The position numbers and the translations under genes were made by a program. This document shows, one piece after another, positions 60,028 to 61,398 of a DNA stretch of 61,398 nt (position 1 is its first letter; every line of letters begins with the position of its first letter). Source of the DNA: Myxococcales bacterium (GTDB taxonomy: Bacteria; Myxococcota_A; Polyangia; Haliangiales; Haliangiaceae); NCBI GenBank assembly GCA_016794525.1, contig JAEUJY010000017.1, positions 1-61,398 of the forward strand. Reading direction: 5' to 3'. A model generated the notes under the pieces. The model was not told where the DNA came from. It did no database searches and was given only the letters and a program-made list of their open reading frames with translations.

Positions 60028-61179
60028 TCACGCCGTGGCGGCGCGGGCCATGCGCACGACGGCCTCCTCGAGCAGCCGGGCGGTCGTCGCCAGGTTGAGC
60101 CGCGCCCAGCCGTGGCCCTCGACGCCGAAGCTGGGGCCGGGCGACAGCGCGACCTTGCCGCGCGCGAGGAACGCCGCCGCCGGATCGTCGCCGAGGCCGA
60201 GCGCGCGGCAGTCGAGCCACGCCAGGTAGCCGGCGGCCGGCGGCGCGTAGCCGACCGCGGGCAGGTGGCGCGCCAGCAGCTCGGCGGCGAGCGCGCGGTT
60301 GCGATCGAGCATCGCGATCACCTGCGCGCGCCACGGCCCGCCGGCGGTGAACGCGGCGCGGGCGGCGAGGATGCCGAGGTGGCCCGCGTGGTACGAGATC
60401 TCCGCCGGCAGCCGCGCGAGGATCGCGCGCGGGGCGTCGTCGCACGCCACCAGCACCGCGGCCTTGAGGCCGGCGAGGTTCCAGGTCTTCGACGCCGAGG
60501 TCAGCACGATCGCGCGGCGCGCCGCGGCCGCCGACACCATCGGGAACGGCGTGTGGGTCGCGCCGGGCAAGGTGAGCGGCGCGTGGATCTCGTCGGCCAG
60601 CACCAGCACGTCGTGGCGATCGGCCAGCTCGGCGATCGCGGCCAGCGCCGCCGGCGCGTAGACGACGCCGGTCGGGTTGTGCGGCGAGCACAGCACGTGG
60701 ACCCGCGCGCCGGCGGCGTAGGCGCGCTCGATCGCCGCGAGGTCGGGCGCGAAGCCGGTCGCGGTGCGGGCCATCGGCGCGGTGATCACCTGCCGGCCGA
60801 GGTGGCGCGCGGTGCCGGCGAACGGAGGGTACACCGGCGGCTCGATCACGACGGCGTCGCCGGGCGCGGTCGCGACCTGCAGCAGCTCGGCGAGGCCGGT
60901 GACGACGTCGGGCACGACCCGCACGTCGCGCGGCGCGACCTCCCAGCCCCAGGTCGCGCGGGCCCACGGCGCGAACGTCGCGCCCAGCCCGGCGGGGTCG
61001 GCGTAGCCGCAGTCGTCGTCCTCGATCGCGCCGTGCAGCGCGGCGCGGATCGGCGCCGCCAGCGGGTAGTCCATCTCGGCCACCCACGCCGGCAGCACGT
61101 CGACCGGGTAGCGCGACCACTTGGCGCTGTGGCGCCGCCGCAGGCTGGCCTCGGTGATCGCGTCGAACGGATGATCCAT
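60028..61179 (-). CDS. PLP-dependent aminotransferase, PatB/MalY type (cystathionine beta-lyase-like)
   Basis: 383 residues, fold-type I. MalY/PatB enzymes cleave cystathionine (C-S lyase) or act as aminotransferases. Family marks: LPAWVAEMDYPLAAPIRAAL near the start, VLCSPHNPTGVVY, VLADEIHAPLTLPG, and SASKTWNLAGLKAAVLVA with the PLP Lys near residue 228. The ATG at 61179 gives the standard N-terminus, and a minus-strand TAGCAT lies six bases before it, suggesting a leaderless mRNA. It shares methionine/cysteine metabolism with metH nearby, although the two are not in one operon. Confidence 0.9.
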   Translation of the reverse strand: MDHPFDAITEASLRRRHSAKWSRYPVDVLPAWVAEMDYPLAAPIRAALHGAIEDDDCGYADPAGLGATFAPWARATWGWEVAPRDVRVVPDVVTGLAELLQVATAPGDAVVIEPPVYPPFAGTARHLGRQVITAPMARTATGFAPDLAAIERAYAAGARVHVLCSPHNPTGVVYAPAALAAIAELADRHDVLVLADEIHAPLTLPGATHTPFPMVSAAAARRAIVLTSASKTWNLAGLKAAVLVACDDAPRAILARLPAEISYHAGHLGILAARAAFTAGGPWRAQVIAMLDRNRALAAELLARHLPAVGYAPPAAGYLAWLDCRALGLGDDPAAAFLARGKVALSPGPSFGVEGHGWARLNLATTARLLEEAVVRMARAATA

Positions 61180-61269
61180 GGCGCGATGCTACGCGACCGC
61201 GTCGACGCGAACATCCCGGACGCGCGCCATCGCTGGGCGCCGCGCCCCGGTCGCGCCCGCGCCTTGTAT

Positions 61270-61398
61270 GTGTCGCACGTGGGCACCAAGGCGCAGGTCG
61301 TGGCCAAGAAAGTTGACCCGCCCCAGGGGGCCGGTCAGCGTAGGAAGCGGAACCAGGTTTCGGGAGAGGATCGCCGCGTCGCGCGCCGTGAGGCTTCG
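61270..61398 (+). CDS. Possible start of a plus-strand gene, running off the window
   Basis: From the GTG at 61270 the frame is open to the last base (43 codons), beginning MSHVGTKAQVVAKKVDPPQG and continuing with a basic, Arg/Lys-rich segment. No family can be named from so short a piece. It is divergent from the aminotransferase gene (91 bp). Other frames here are also open, so the call is tentative. Confidence 0.35.
   Translation, partial: MSHVGTKAQVVAKKVDPPQGAGQRRKRNQVSGEDRRVARREAS

Overview
The window is very GC-rich and densely coding, with pervasive G/C at third codon positions. It carries a FrzS-like pseudo-receiver protein, many lipoproteins, a Sel1-repeat protein, a WS/DGAT acyltransferase and many large secreted proteins of unknown role. 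This suggests a myxobacterium (Myxococcota). The FrzS-like protein is the strongest clue; the taxon is inferred, not shown.

Left part (1-7300): the N-terminal part of a FrzS-like gene, an ECF sigma factor with its zinc-finger anti-sigma factor, a small His-rich membrane protein, alanine dehydrogenase, two divergent exported proteins, and a Gly-rich lipoprotein.

Accessory block (7301-29065): nine minus-strand genes over about 21 kb, mostly joined by ATGA/GTGA overlaps. Gene order from the promoter side: exported protein (frameshifted), small lipoprotein, two kelch-type beta-propeller genes (one chimeric), PhoD-like phosphatase, DUF6603-like 1133-aa protein, then proteins of 925, 1418 and 575 aa with no assignable function. 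A TTGACA-type promoter next to an inverted repeat lies just upstream. The block is bounded by a 62-bp direct repeat (61/62 identical) of the 3' end of the Gly-rich lipoprotein gene (7239-7300 and 29004-29065). The simplest reading is an island inserted between that gene and the Sel1 lipoprotein gene. Its right edge holds scraps of kelch and argJ sequence. No integrase is visible. This is the best candidate for an undescribed system.

Middle (29080-35860): a Sel1-repeat lipoprotein, argJ and a small helical protein in one overlapping unit, then secA and a small conserved protein. At 35966-42116 two SGNH hydrolases and a large MBOAT acyltransferase form a surface O-acetylation cassette, followed by a lipoprotein.

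Right part (42129-61398): WS/DGAT acyltransferase, small stress-type proteins (zinc ribbon, DUF2171, DUF883-like), a copper-monooxygenase-like lipoprotein, DUF2279 protein, an endonuclease/exonuclease/phosphatase lipoprotein, DUF445 protein, a 3D-domain lipoprotein, DUF2891 protein, full-length metH, exported proteins and a PatB/MalY-type aminotransferase. Between the DUF445 and 3D-domain genes (50181-51109) lie ten exact and about six degenerate copies of a perfect palindrome with a CACGTG core, the most unusual non-coding element here.

Several monocistronic genes have a TANNNT hexamer 6-8 nt before the start codon, which suggests leaderless transcription. No rRNA, tRNA, CRISPR array, transposase or integrase was recognised.
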